The notes below the pieces were generated by a model. That model was given only the letters and a program-made list of their open reading frames with translations. It ran no database searches and had not been told where the DNA came from. Source: VXYL01 sp965116345 (GTDB lineage: Bacteria; Pseudomonadota; Gammaproteobacteria; Pseudomonadales; Azotimanducaceae). Taken from it: a DNA stretch of 64,000 nt. Every line of letters begins with the position of its first letter. Within the stretch, counting starts at the first letter, position 1. The translations under genes were made by a program, and so were the position numbers. Where the stretch lies: positions 1,426,001 through 1,490,000 of the forward strand of contig OZ220680.1 of NCBI GenBank assembly GCA_965116345.1. Direction: 5' to 3'. This document shows, one piece after another, positions 43,342-53,759 of the stretch.

Positions 43342-45924
43342 CTACGGAATCACTCGCTCAACGGTGCTCGCGGCGAGCCAGCCGCGGGTACCGTCTTCGA
43401 GTGCGACACGTGCCCAGGGGTCGCGCAATTCGACGATTGTCACCTCGGTTCCGGCCGGCAGCGGATTGGCGAACGTAGGCGATGCGCCGGCACTGTCGGC
43501 GGAACGCAGCGTCGTGCCGTCGACGAGCACGACGGCTTCGTCCGCCGCGTCGTCCGCCACCAGTGCGGAGCTGGTGGCCACCACCCAGACGACCAGGAAC
43601 GCCGCCGCGCTACCGCGCAATCCACGCGGGCGGCGACGCCACGGCGCCAGCGCGAGCAGGCCGATGGCGAACGCCGCTGCGCCGATCAAGTGCAGTTGCG
43701 CCACGGTGAACTGCTCGCGCCAGATCAGCAGGGAGTCCAGCGCCCCCGCGCGCGCTGGGCGTGGCAGCCAGATGGGTAGTCGGTCGCGCAACCAGGCGAG
43801 ATTGGCGCGTGCGCGTTCGTTGCCGGGGTCGCTGTCGAGGGCTCGACGGTAGGCGAGCACCGCACGGCCGGCATCCTGACCGCCGAGCGCGGCGTTGCCC
43901 CAATCGACCTGCAGTTCCGGTGCCCTGGTGTTGATGGCCGCGAGCGACCGGAACGCACCTTCCGCCGCGGCGAACCGGCGCACCCGACGCAGACGATCGG
44001 GTTCATCGAGCGCCGACCGATAGAGTTCGCGCGCATGTTGGACCTCGTCGTCGCCGTCGTCCGGCGCCGCGAGACCCGCGGGCGCCACGAGGATCGCCAC
44101 GGCCACCAGCGGTACCACCGCAGCCGGTGTCAGTGCCTTGCCGCCGACCCAGCGTCGTGCGACTAGGCGAAGCTCGTCGGCGACCTCCCCGGCCACTCCC
44201 TGGTCGCCCGCAGCCGGGTCGAAAGCGTCGGTCTCGAGCCGTTCAAGCAGTCCGACGGTTTCGCTCTGATCGTTGCCCGTGAGCGCCGCCAGGCGTCGCA
44301 TCGCCGCGGCGATTGTCGGGGCCGTCTGCCGTGCCGGCTCTGCACTCGCCAGCGTCTGCTCCAGGGTCCGGAGGGCTTGGCGGACCGCGCGGCCGCGTGA
44401 GCGCCGGTCGTCGCTGCGGGCAAGCCACAGGAGCAGAAGGACTACGCCCAGCGACACGCCGTAGAGCGCGACAAGGGCCGGTAACAGGTTGTTCGTTCCC
44501 CAGGGGGTGGACAGGGTTCGTCGCGGGCCGCTCAGGGACATGTCCGCACCCACGAGGGTGGCGATGCCGTACGCGCCAGCCGCTTCCGAACCGCTTCGCC
44601 GTTCCCCGTCGCCCACGTCGGCATCCATGCCGGCCGCCGTCACCGCCGGGGCGGCGACGACGTCGTCGACGCCGACGACTTCGCCCACACCCACCGACAA
44701 CGCAACTGGCCGACTGTTGACCGTACGGTACTCGCCCGCCGCAGGATCGAAGTAGGAGAACGCGATGGACGGAATCTCTCGCACCTCCGCACTCTTTACC
44801 CGCACGGTGACGGCGAACCACTTGCTGTTGGTGTCTGCGTCGATCTCGCCGGCGATGCCGCCTTCCGGAACACTGAAATGCGCCGCCGGGAGACCGCCCG
44901 GGCCACCCAGCGGCGGCAGACTCAAGCCGGTCAACGGGCCATCGCCCCGAAGGCGAATCGTGAGTTCCACCGGTTCGCCCACCGTCACCACCGTCCGGCT
45001 CGCCTGCACATCGATGGAGAAGCCGCCACCGATGGCGTTGACGAACGTCGCCGGACGGCCAGCCACGGGCAGCGGGCGGACCGTTAGCCGCGTCGGATCG
45101 CCCTCGGCGCCGAAGAGTTCGTACCGCGGACGACTGAAACCCCATCGGTCGCGCCCCGATCCCGTCTGCAGTTGCGCGACGACCCGCGCCGGGGCCAGAT
45201 CCACGCTGCCGGCGCGATTCAGCGTCACCCGTGCGGGAAACGAGAACCGCGTGTACTGCTGGCCTCCCTCGTCGACGGTCGCCTGCGCCAAGGGCAGGTC
45301 GATCTGGCGGGTACCGGCGTGAAACGGCACGGTTCGGGCACCCGCGGCACCCTCGCCCGCCGCCACCTCGGCACCATCGAGGTCGAACAGCGGCACCGCG
45401 AACTGGTAGTTCCGAGCATCCCGGGAAAGCAGCCAATCCACCGCCACGTCGAAAGTTTCGCCCACCCACACCGCCCGTTCGGGCAGGCGCAGGCGGACGA
45501 TCATGTCGCTGGTGTCCGGTACAGCCGATGCCTCGAACGACCCTCCGGGGACGCCGGCCGAGACGCCCCCCTGCTCGACGCGCAACGCCGGCACGGTGTA
45601 GCGCCCCGCAGTCGGCGCCAACACGCGCCAGCGATACACGAACGTCACCTCGCGCCAGTCGGAGCGGCGGCCATTGACGATCTCGATGCGCGACGACACG
45701 CTGGGACTGACGCCGAGGTAGGTGACCTCGCAGCCGTCGATGGCGAGTTCCGGCGGCGCCGGAGTCGGTTCCTCCTCGAAGCCCTTGGCCGACAGCGTCA
45801 GGGTGAAGGGCATGTTGGCATGAAGAGCCTCCGACTCCACCGACAGCGACAGCTCCGCCGCCGTCGCCATCGAGCCGACAACAACCGTGGCGGCCAACAG
45901 CACGCCAAGCCGTACGACACTCAC
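43342..45924 (-). CDS. BatD-BatE-like fusion protein
   Basis: 860 residues. A signal peptide and the BatD beta domains (about 20-480: LSLSVESEALHANMPFTLTL, then WRVLAPTAGRYTVPALRVEQ) lead to one membrane helix (about 475-495). A TPR region follows (about 630-715: RAVLAYRRALDSDPGNERAR), then two helices and a C-terminal SH3-like domain (about 795-860: TFANPLPAGTEVTIVELRDP). BatD and BatE are usually separate genes. It is the last gene of the MoxR/Bat operon. The system is linked to aerotolerance and envelope stress; its mechanism is unclear. Confidence 0.75.
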   Translation of the reverse strand: MSVVRLGVLLAATVVVGSMATAAELSLSVESEALHANMPFTLTLSAKGFEEEPTPAPPELAIDGCEVTYLGVSPSVSSRIEIVNGRRSDWREVTFVYRWRVLAPTAGRYTVPALRVEQGGVSAGVPGGSFEASAVPDTSDMIVRLRLPERAVWVGETFDVAVDWLLSRDARNYQFAVPLFDLDGAEVAAGEGAAGARTVPFHAGTRQIDLPLAQATVDEGGQQYTRFSFPARVTLNRAGSVDLAPARVVAQLQTGSGRDRWGFSRPRYELFGAEGDPTRLTVRPLPVAGRPATFVNAIGGGFSIDVQASRTVVTVGEPVELTIRLRGDGPLTGLSLPPLGGPGGLPAAHFSVPEGGIAGEIDADTNSKWFAVTVRVKSAEVREIPSIAFSYFDPAAGEYRTVNSRPVALSVGVGEVVGVDDVVAAPAVTAAGMDADVGDGERRSGSEAAGAYGIATLVGADMSLSGPRRTLSTPWGTNNLLPALVALYGVSLGVVLLLLWLARSDDRRSRGRAVRQALRTLEQTLASAEPARQTAPTIAAAMRRLAALTGNDQSETVGLLERLETDAFDPAAGDQGVAGEVADELRLVARRWVGGKALTPAAVVPLVAVAILVAPAGLAAPDDGDDEVQHARELYRSALDEPDRLRRVRRFAAAEGAFRSLAAINTRAPELQVDWGNAALGGQDAGRAVLAYRRALDSDPGNERARANLAWLRDRLPIWLPRPARAGALDSLLIWREQFTVAQLHLIGAAAFAIGLLALAPWRRRPRGLRGSAAAFLVVWVVATSSALVADDAADEAVVLVDGTTLRSADSAGASPTFANPLPAGTEVTIVELRDPWARVALEDGTRGWLAASTVERVIP

Positions 45925-48368
45925 CAGTCTTTCTCCACCGGCTCCCGTGGGTTGCGCTCGCCACGCTCGCGTTGCCGCTCGGCTTCGCGGTCGCGGATCG
46001 CCTGCAGCCGCTTCAAGGCCTGACGTTGGGACATCTGCTCGTCTTCCCCGGGCTGGGGTTGGGGCTGGGCCTGGTCGCCCTGCTGTTGCTCCTCGCCCTG
46101 CTGCTCCGGTTGCTGAGGCGGAACGAGTTCGCGCAACGCGTTCTCCAGGTGCTCCATCGCCGCCCGCTGGTCGGCAAGCGCGGGCTCCAGCTCCGGAGAC
46201 ATCGTCGTCGCCCGTTCGGCGGCATCCGCGAGCATGGTAGCAGCGCTGGTCATCCGCCCTGCCCCCTTGCGTACCTCCTCAACCGCCTTGGCAAGCCGCT
46301 CGCCCGCGCCCACGTCGACCGGCGCGGGTGTCGCCGCATCCGGAGAACGTGGACCCTGGGTGTCCCCTTGGCTTGCCAGGACGTCCGCCTGCTGGGCCAG
46401 CGCCGCGGTCAACTGATCCGCAAGCTGCGAATGACCCGCCTGGCGTTGCGCGGCCGACGCCACCGAGGGTGCGAAGGCATCGCCCAAATCCGCGGACGAC
46501 TCCACCTGCAGTGTCGCCGTCGCGTCGTGGGTGTCCCCCTGGTCAGCGAGCAGGGCGGCCAGGTGCTCGACGATGGAGAAGAACAACCGGCGCAATTCCT
46601 CGAGGTCCGTCAGGGTCTCGGCCGCCTGGGTTCGCGCCGCAGTGGCGGAACCTCGGGCCACGTGGTCCGCGAGTTCGGCAAGTCCCTCGGCAGCCCGTCG
46701 ACGTACTTCCTCGGCCAACCGGTAGCGCCGTTCGGTCGCCTGCCGTGCGTTCGCACCGTCGGCGGCGTCCGCGCCCTGTTCGTCAATCGCGGCAACGGCT
46801 GCCTCGCCCTCCTCCTCGAGTAGCGACTGCAAGCGTGCCAACCGTCTCAAGTTGTCGTCCGCGAGTTCGGCGATCACACGGGCTCGGTGGTTGGGGTCGA
46901 GCTCGGGGGCATTGGCGTCGTCGTCCGGGTTCAGCAGTCGCACGACCCCCTGCTGACCGGAGTACGCAAGTTCGATCAGGGTCTTGACGTCGGCGAACAG
47001 CTCGACGGCCTCGGTCAACGCCGCCAGTGCCCTGTCCTCTTCACCAAGCGCACTCGCCGCGTCGCCCGACTCCAGCGCCGAGACGGCGCCGCGCATGGCG
47101 GCGAGGCCCTCGTCGAGGATCGGTACCGCCTCGATGGCGGCATCGAGCACCCGCGCCGAACCCGGCTTGGCCGACTCCTGCAGCACGGCAGGGTCGGTGG
47201 TCGCCACGGCCTCGAACCTGCCGAGAATGCCGCCTGCGCGGGCGGCGATGTCCTCCTGCCGGTCCACCAGGTGTTTGGCCGTCAACCAGCCGGGCACCGT
47301 CTCCCCGAGTTGGATCGAGGCGTCGTCGAGGGCCGCGAGCGCGCGGGTGTGGGCCATCAGTTCCTGTTCGTCGCGAGCCGCCGCCTGGAGCACCCTGACG
47401 GGATCCCAAAGCTGCTCGCGGGCGCGTTTCAGCTCACGCAGCGCGGCGTCCACGCGGCGATGGGCGCGTTCGCCCTCCAGCCGGCGGAGGCGCCGGCGCG
47501 CATCGCCAAAGGACTGGCGGGCGCGTTCTAGGTAGTCGGTCAACGCGCCGAGCTGATAGGCGCGGGCCAGCTGATCCGGAGAACGCTCCTCCTCCGGTGT
47601 CTGCTCGATGTAGAGGCGTTCCTCGCTGGCGAGATCCACGCAGTCGCTGACCTCCGCCATCAACGTTCGCTCGCGAACCGCCAACGTCTCGAAGTCGGTC
47701 GCGAAGCCGACGGGCTCGGCACCCGCGCCGGCGTCAGCCACCTCGGCGAGAAGCCCGCGCAACTGGTCGCGGACGCCGCGCTGGTCGTCGATCAACCGGT
47801 CGAGGCGCGCTTCGAGCTTGTCGGCCTCGTTGAGTTGGTCGGCGAGCTGCAGAATCCACTTGGACACCAGTTCGAGATTGATTCGCGCGTCGTCGTCTCC
47901 GGGGGGTGCCAGGCGCACCGCGTCGTTGAACCAGGCCGCGCTCTGGCGGAGCGTCTCGATGGTCTGCTCCGGCGCGGGGGGTGGTTCCTGCGCGGGATCC
48001 TCGGACGTCTGATCGAGCCTGGACTCCGGTCCGGGATCGCCGAAACCCGCCTGGGCCGCCAACGCCAGGCCGAGGTTGAACGCGGCCCGGTAGCGAAGTT
48101 CGGGATCCGGCCCGGCGTTGTCGCGCGCCGCCAGGAAATCCGCGGCCGCCTCCTCGTGATTGCCGTCGCCGAAGCGCGCAAGCCCCAGGTTGTAGCGGCC
48201 GCGCGCCGTCAGTTCGGGGACGTCTCCGGCGGATTCCTCCTCGACCGGACCGGTTGCGTCCGGCGTCGCGGTCTCCGTGATCGGTGCTTCGGGCTCCGGC
48301 GAGGGGGCTTCCTCCGCGCCCGCGGCAACGCCCGCCATCACAACCATCCATGCGACCAGACGTCCCAT
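45921..48368 (-). CDS. Large BatC-position TPR/coiled-coil protein
   Basis: 815 residues. A short signal peptide (VAWMVVMAGVAAGA) is followed by TPR-like helices (about 50-110: RGRYNLGLARFGDGNHEEAA), long helical and coiled-coil segments, and a glutamine-rich tail (QPEQQGEEQQQGDQ) ending in a basic Arg/Glu helix. It sits where BatC is found in Bat operons but is far longer than BatC. Probably periplasmic. It overlaps the BatD-BatE gene by four bases and lies one base after the VWA gene upstream. Confidence 0.7.
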   Translation of the reverse strand: MGRLVAWMVVMAGVAAGAEEAPSPEPEAPITETATPDATGPVEEESAGDVPELTARGRYNLGLARFGDGNHEEAAADFLAARDNAGPDPELRYRAAFNLGLALAAQAGFGDPGPESRLDQTSEDPAQEPPPAPEQTIETLRQSAAWFNDAVRLAPPGDDDARINLELVSKWILQLADQLNEADKLEARLDRLIDDQRGVRDQLRGLLAEVADAGAGAEPVGFATDFETLAVRERTLMAEVSDCVDLASEERLYIEQTPEEERSPDQLARAYQLGALTDYLERARQSFGDARRRLRRLEGERAHRRVDAALRELKRAREQLWDPVRVLQAAARDEQELMAHTRALAALDDASIQLGETVPGWLTAKHLVDRQEDIAARAGGILGRFEAVATTDPAVLQESAKPGSARVLDAAIEAVPILDEGLAAMRGAVSALESGDAASALGEEDRALAALTEAVELFADVKTLIELAYSGQQGVVRLLNPDDDANAPELDPNHRARVIAELADDNLRRLARLQSLLEEEGEAAVAAIDEQGADAADGANARQATERRYRLAEEVRRRAAEGLAELADHVARGSATAARTQAAETLTDLEELRRLFFSIVEHLAALLADQGDTHDATATLQVESSADLGDAFAPSVASAAQRQAGHSQLADQLTAALAQQADVLASQGDTQGPRSPDAATPAPVDVGAGERLAKAVEEVRKGAGRMTSAATMLADAAERATTMSPELEPALADQRAAMEHLENALRELVPPQQPEQQGEEQQQGDQAQPQPQPGEDEQMSQRQALKRLQAIRDREAERQRERGERNPREPVEKDW

Positions 48369-48369
48369 G

Positions 48370-49404
48370 TCAGCGCTCCGTGGCGAGTCCGGGTCCCGTG
48401 CCGGCGACCCACACTGCGGCTGTCAGGCAGATGATGGCCGCCAGCACCAGCCAGAAGTAGTGTTCCGTCGGCGCCCGGCGCTGCAGCCTCGCGGCCGCAT
48501 CGGTCACCAGGGGTTCGACATGCGCTTCGACGATGGCGTCGAGGTCCAGCGCCGAGGTGCCGGCGGGGACATAGACGCCCTCGGTACGGAGCGCCAGTTC
48601 GCGCAGGAGTTCGCCGTCGAGACGCGAACGCACCACGACCCCATCGGCGTCGACGAGGAGACTTCTCGCCCCGGTATCCGGGTCGGTGAGCGTGATCTCG
48701 CTGCCCTCCTCGCCGCCAAAGCCGATCGCGACGGTGCGGATGCCGGCGTCGATCGCCTCGTCGACCGCATCGAGTGGATAGGAGTCGTGGTCCTCGCCGT
48801 CGGTGATCAGCAACATCACCCGGGAGACCCCGCGATTCGGACGGAAGGCGGCAACGGCCTTGCGTATGGCGTCGCCGATCCGCGTGCCGCCCCGGGACAC
48901 CACCGTCGGGTCGACGTTGCGCAGCACCAGGTGGAAGTAGCCGTAGTCGGTGGTCAACGGGCTCATCACCACCGCCCGGCCCGCGAACGCGACGAGACCG
49001 ACCCGGTGACCGGTGACACGGTCGACGAACTCGGCGATGTCGGCCTTCGCACGCGCCAGCCGGTTCGGCGCGGCATCCTCGGCGAGCATGCTCTTGGAGA
49101 CGTCCAGCACGACCATGATATCGGCGCTCACCTTGCGTGCGGCGATCGCCTCGGTGCCGCCCGGGGTCTGCGGCCGCATCAACCCGACGACACCGCACAA
49201 CAGCGTCAGCAGCACGAGAGCGAGCTTGACGACACGGCGCGTCACCGACGCCGAGGACGCCAGGCGCGCCTGCATGGCGGGCGAGACGAACCGGCCGAGA
49301 AGGTCGCGATGGCGGAATTCCAGAAACGCCAGCGCCGCGACAAGCGCCAGTGCCGGCCAGACGCCGTGCACGAGCTGCGGATTGGCGAAGACGATGTCGT
49401 CCAT
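48370..49404 (-). CDS. VWA-domain membrane protein, BatB-like
   Basis: 344 residues. Two N-terminal helices flank a short loop. A von Willebrand A domain (about 90-270) has the MIDAS motif MVVLDVSKSMLAED (DxSxS) and the later GTRIGDAIRKAV and LITDGEDHD sites. A C-terminal helix (about 315-335) follows. It is the second of two adjacent VWA proteins, fitting BatB. It lies seven bases after the other VWA gene. Confidence 0.82.
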   Translation of the reverse strand: MDDIVFANPQLVHGVWPALALVAALAFLEFRHRDLLGRFVSPAMQARLASSASVTRRVVKLALVLLTLLCGVVGLMRPQTPGGTEAIAARKVSADIMVVLDVSKSMLAEDAAPNRLARAKADIAEFVDRVTGHRVGLVAFAGRAVVMSPLTTDYGYFHLVLRNVDPTVVSRGGTRIGDAIRKAVAAFRPNRGVSRVMLLITDGEDHDSYPLDAVDEAIDAGIRTVAIGFGGEEGSEITLTDPDTGARSLLVDADGVVVRSRLDGELLRELALRTEGVYVPAGTSALDLDAIVEAHVEPLVTDAAARLQRRAPTEHYFWLVLAAIICLTAAVWVAGTGPGLATER

Positions 49405-49411
49405 CAGCGGC

Positions 49412-50422
49412 CTACGGTACCTTCGCGAACACGGCGACGCGGCCCAGCCAGCCGATCACCACGAGGAGCAGCGCGGCCAGCAACGGCGGGGCGAACAGTT
49501 CCTCGTACTGTCGCGAGCGGTCTTCGGTGATCCGCGTACGCTCGAGGCGATCGATCTCGGCGTACACCTCAGTGAGCGCGTCGGCGTTGCCGGCGCGGAA
49601 ATAGCGACCGCCCGTGCGCTCGGCGATGTCGCGCAGCGTCGCCTCGTCGATCTGCACGGGCACCGAACGCAGGACGCCCCGGTCGTCGCGCACCGGCGCG
49701 AAGCCGTTGGTGCCGGCGCCGATGGTGTACACCTTGACACCCTGGGAGCGGGCCAGCTCCGCCGCCGAGCGCGGCGACTCGACGCCCGCGTTGCTGACGC
49801 CGTCGGTGAGGAGAACGGCGATCCGTGACTGTGCAGGCGCCTCGCGCAGGCGCTCGACGGCGAGGCCGAGGGCGTCTCCGATGGCGGTGCCGTCCTCGGC
49901 GCGCAGCCTGGTGAGTTCCAGGTTGCGGGCGACGGCCACGACGTTCTCGTGGTCGAGGGTCAGGGGTGCCGCGGTGTCGGCGTACCCGGCGAAGCGGATC
50001 ACGCCGATGAGGTCGTCGGGACGTCCTCCGAGGTCGCCGCCGCCAAGCACGAACTGTTCGAACACGTCCTGCACCGCGAGCAGCCGCGTCCGTTCCCGTT
50101 CCTGCGTCGACAGGTCCAGGGCGGCCATGGAGCCGGATGTGTCGACGATCATCGCGATGGCGATGCCCTCCCGCTGCACCCGACTGAAACGCTCGCCTAC
50201 CCGGGGACCGGCAAGGGCCACCACCAGCGCCACCAGCGACAGCGCCAGAAGTGCATCCGGCAACCAAGCAAGCCGCGCGCGCCAGCCCCGCCCACCGCTT
50301 GGCAACAGCGAGAAGGACGAGAACACCACCCGCCCTGGCGCACGCCGCGCCAAAAGAAACACCGGAATCGCCAGCAGCGCCAGCAACAACAACACCGGTT
50401 CCCGGAACTCAAGTGCGCCCAT
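49412..50422 (-). CDS. VWA-domain membrane protein, BatA-like
   Basis: 336 residues. The N-terminal hydrophobic region (LLLLALLAIPVFLLARRAPG and a second helix near 60-75) is typical of BatA. The VWA domain carries a full MIDAS: IAMIVDTSGSMAALDLS, DGTAIGDALGLAV, LLTDGVSNAG. A C-terminal helix (about 310-330) anchors it. It lies three bases after the lipoprotein gene upstream. Confidence 0.85.
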   Translation of the reverse strand: MGALEFREPVLLLLALLAIPVFLLARRAPGRVVFSSFSLLPSGGRGWRARLAWLPDALLALSLVALVVALAGPRVGERFSRVQREGIAIAMIVDTSGSMAALDLSTQERERTRLLAVQDVFEQFVLGGGDLGGRPDDLIGVIRFAGYADTAAPLTLDHENVVAVARNLELTRLRAEDGTAIGDALGLAVERLREAPAQSRIAVLLTDGVSNAGVESPRSAAELARSQGVKVYTIGAGTNGFAPVRDDRGVLRSVPVQIDEATLRDIAERTGGRYFRAGNADALTEVYAEIDRLERTRITEDRSRQYEELFAPPLLAALLLVVIGWLGRVAVFAKVP

Positions 50423-50425
50423 GCC

Positions 50426-51520
50426 TCACCCCACCCGGCGCATGGCAGTTTGCGCAGCAAACTGCGAACGTGCCGCAACGCGGCACGCGTCCGCCGGCTC
50501 ACCGACGGGAGTCGAGGCACTGTCTTCGAGGAACCGCCTGGCGACTTCCAAGGCTGACCGGGACTCCTCGTCACCGGGGCTGTAGCGGGCGAATTTCACC
50601 CGGTCGCAAGTGGCGAGGAACTCAGACAGCAGCTCCCCATGGGCGGCGGTCAGCTCGGCGGATCGACCGGCTTCTACCAGGAACTCCTCGGTGGTGAGTT
50701 CCGGTGCGCGCAGCGCGAAACGCTCCTCGATGTAGCGCCGGACGATGTCGGACAACTCGACGTACCAAGCGTCCACCGCGTCGCCGCCGGGAAGGCCGCG
50801 CCGCTCCAAGCGATCGAGGCGGGTCGTGGCGCGGTCGAACGCCGTCACCCTGGCGCGTTCCTCGGCACGCCGCAGCCAGACCACGACACCGGCGGCGGTG
50901 ACGATCAACGCCACCAGTCCCGCCACCAACCAGGGCCAGTTGCGCTCGAGCCAGGGACCTTCGAGTTCGGCCAGCGCGGCGCGGGCCGAGCGCAGTTCGT
51001 CGAGGGGCTGATCGGCGGGCAGTACCGACGCGACGACAAAACCGAGTTCATCGGTCAGCAGTTCCCGCGGCTTGGCGTCGACGTCCGGATCGCGTTCGTC
51101 CAGAAACTCCACCCTGAGCCTCGGAATCCGTTGCCGGCCGCTCATGGGCGCCTGCAGGGTGTAACGCTGGGACAGGCGGACACCGTCGTCGGTGACCGCT
51201 TCCCGGGGGGTGAAGTCGATGATGGCGAAGCGTCCGAGGGCATCGCCGAAGGTAGGCATATCCACTGTGACGCCGGTCTTCGCAGTGACCTCCAGGGTGA
51301 GGACGAGCGGATCACCCAGTCGCGGCTCCGCCGGTGCCAACTCGACCTTGGCCGTCACCGGTCCCTCCTGGGACTCGACCGACAGTGGCTCGGCAGCGCT
51401 CTGGGTGGAGTCCTCAAGCGCCGCCCCGTCCTCCGACGAATCGGTCACGGACCCGTTGCAGGACGCGACCACGACCCCCACCGCGACCAGAACCAGCGGG
51501 TATCGACGCAGGCGGCTCAT
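50426..51520 (-). CDS. Bat-operon lipoprotein (DUF4381-like region)
   Basis: 364 residues. A lipoprotein signal with the lipobox VVASC is at about 17-21. A beta domain (about 55-165) is followed by one helix (about 200-220: WPWLVAGLVALIVTAAGVVV) and a cytoplasmic helical part (SDIVRRYIEERFALRAPELT) like DUF4381 proteins of MoxR operons. Only the final residues, CRVAARSQFAAQTAMRRVG, are odd: they are encoded by a REP-like two-hairpin element (50445-50487). The start overlaps the DUF58 stop (ATGA). Confidence 0.7.
   Translation of the reverse strand: MSRLRRYPLVLVAVGVVVASCNGSVTDSSEDGAALEDSTQSAAEPLSVESQEGPVTAKVELAPAEPRLGDPLVLTLEVTAKTGVTVDMPTFGDALGRFAIIDFTPREAVTDDGVRLSQRYTLQAPMSGRQRIPRLRVEFLDERDPDVDAKPRELLTDELGFVVASVLPADQPLDELRSARAALAELEGPWLERNWPWLVAGLVALIVTAAGVVVWLRRAEERARVTAFDRATTRLDRLERRGLPGGDAVDAWYVELSDIVRRYIEERFALRAPELTTEEFLVEAGRSAELTAAHGELLSEFLATCDRVKFARYSPGDEESRSALEVARRFLEDSASTPVGEPADACRVAARSQFAAQTAMRRVG
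50445..50487. repeat. Two-hairpin REP-like element inside the 3' end of a Bat gene
   Basis: Hairpin GCAGTTTGC/GCAAACTGC (50445-50465) and hairpin CGTGCCGC/GCGGCACG (50469-50487), separated by GAA. The first hairpin shares AGTTTGC/GCAAACT with the elements in the 3620-3769 repeats. It is read through as codons and forms most of the last 15 residues of the lipoprotein. Confidence 0.7.
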
Positions 51521-52521
51521 CGCCGGTTCCGCTTCTGCCGCATACGGAAGAACCGCAGCAGGGGGTCGACCACCGACTGCGCCGCGTCGATGGTCACCAG
51601 GTCGATGCCGATGCCGCGCAGGTCGCGCGCCAACGTCTGGGCCCGGGCTTCGGCCCCGCTTGCGACCGCCTCGCGGAACGCTTGGGATCCCGTGTCGACG
51701 AGGCGGCGATCACCGGTCTCGGCATCTTCGAGGGTCACGAGTCCGCCGCTCGCCATGGCCGACTCGCGCGGATCGTCCACCTTCACGGCTACCACGTCGT
51801 GCTTGCGGTTGGCGTTGGACAGCACGTCGAGGTAGCCGTCGTCGATGAAGTCGGAGACCAGGAACAGGATGGCGCGGCGCGGCAACACGCGACGGCAGAA
51901 CTCCAGGGCCGCGGCGATATCCGTGGCTCGCCGGGCACCGGACGAACCGCGCCCGAGCAGACTCGCGAATCGGAGCGCGAAACGCCGCGGCAAAGGTGCG
52001 GTGCGGATGCGTGCGAACGTCCCACGATGCCGATGCCGCCGCGCTTCATCGGTCTCCTCCCGGCCTCGTGCCAGGACCTCGCGGACGACCCTGAGGGCAT
52101 GCTTCTGGCCCTTGCGCGGCGGAATGTACTCATCGATACCGCGGTGAAACAAAAGCAGGCCGACCTTGTCGTCGTTGTAGATGGCGGAGAAGGCGAGCAG
52201 TGCCGAGAGCTCCACGGCGGCTTCCCGTTTGGATCGATGCGCGGAACCGAAGTCCAATGAGCCGCTCATGTCGACGAGCAGCATGACCGTCAACTGGCGC
52301 TCCTCGACGTAGCGCTTGACGTAGGGAGCGCCAACCCGGGCGGTGACGTTCCAGTCGATGGAGCGGACGTCGTCGCCCGGCACGTACGGTCGCACCTCGT
52401 CGAACTCGACGCCCCGCCCCTTGAACACGGACACGTAGGCGCCGGCCAGCACGTCGGCCACCTGGCGGCCTGTGGTGAGCTGGATGCGTCGGACCTGACT
52501 GACGATCTCGGCGGGAAGCAT
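51517..52521 (-). CDS. DUF58 domain protein (MoxR operon)
   Basis: 334 residues. DUF58 proteins carry a divergent VWA-like fold. Here GRGVEFDEVRPYVPGDDVRS and the following IDWNVTARVGAPYVKRY are the family hallmark, then VMLLVDMSGSLDFGS (a MIDAS-like DMSGS). No membrane helix is seen, so it is cytoplasmic. It is encoded directly after moxR. The ATG at 52521 follows the family pattern, and the frame upstream of it is not coding. Confidence 0.88.
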   Translation of the reverse strand: MLPAEIVSQVRRIQLTTGRQVADVLAGAYVSVFKGRGVEFDEVRPYVPGDDVRSIDWNVTARVGAPYVKRYVEERQLTVMLLVDMSGSLDFGSAHRSKREAAVELSALLAFSAIYNDDKVGLLLFHRGIDEYIPPRKGQKHALRVVREVLARGREETDEARRHRHRGTFARIRTAPLPRRFALRFASLLGRGSSGARRATDIAAALEFCRRVLPRRAILFLVSDFIDDGYLDVLSNANRKHDVVAVKVDDPRESAMASGGLVTLEDAETGDRRLVDTGSQAFREAVASGAEARAQTLARDLRGIGIDLVTIDAAQSVVDPLLRFFRMRQKRNRR

Positions 52522-52549
52522 GGCTAAACCGTCTGGGTGGAATCGGCCG

Positions 52550-53545
<996 letters not shown>

Positions 53546-53650
53546 GGCTCTCCCAGTGTCGAAAAAACGCGAATTGTACGTACCGCCGGCGCCTTAGACG
53601 ACCACTGACGAGGCGCAGGTCTGCACAGGTGCCCGCAGGGTGCGAGACGC

Positions 53651-53689
53651 GACCGCTGCGCGGTCCCCCCGAGCATTCGCTGCGCGAAT
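53651..53689. repeat. Two-hairpin REP-like element
   Basis: Hairpin GACCGC/GCGGTC around TGC (53651-53665) and hairpin ATTCGC/GCGAAT around TGC (53675-53689). It sits between the HtrA gene and moxR. The layout (two short hairpins joined by a few bases) is like the elements at 3644-3686 and 50445-50487, with different stems. The rest of the gap 53546-53759 shows nothing clear. Confidence 0.55.
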
Positions 53690-53759
53690 TCTCCCGGCCG
53701 CGAGGCGCCGCTGACAGCCAGGCAACAAACGGCGCGCTTGTTTCATGCGGGTATGGGAA

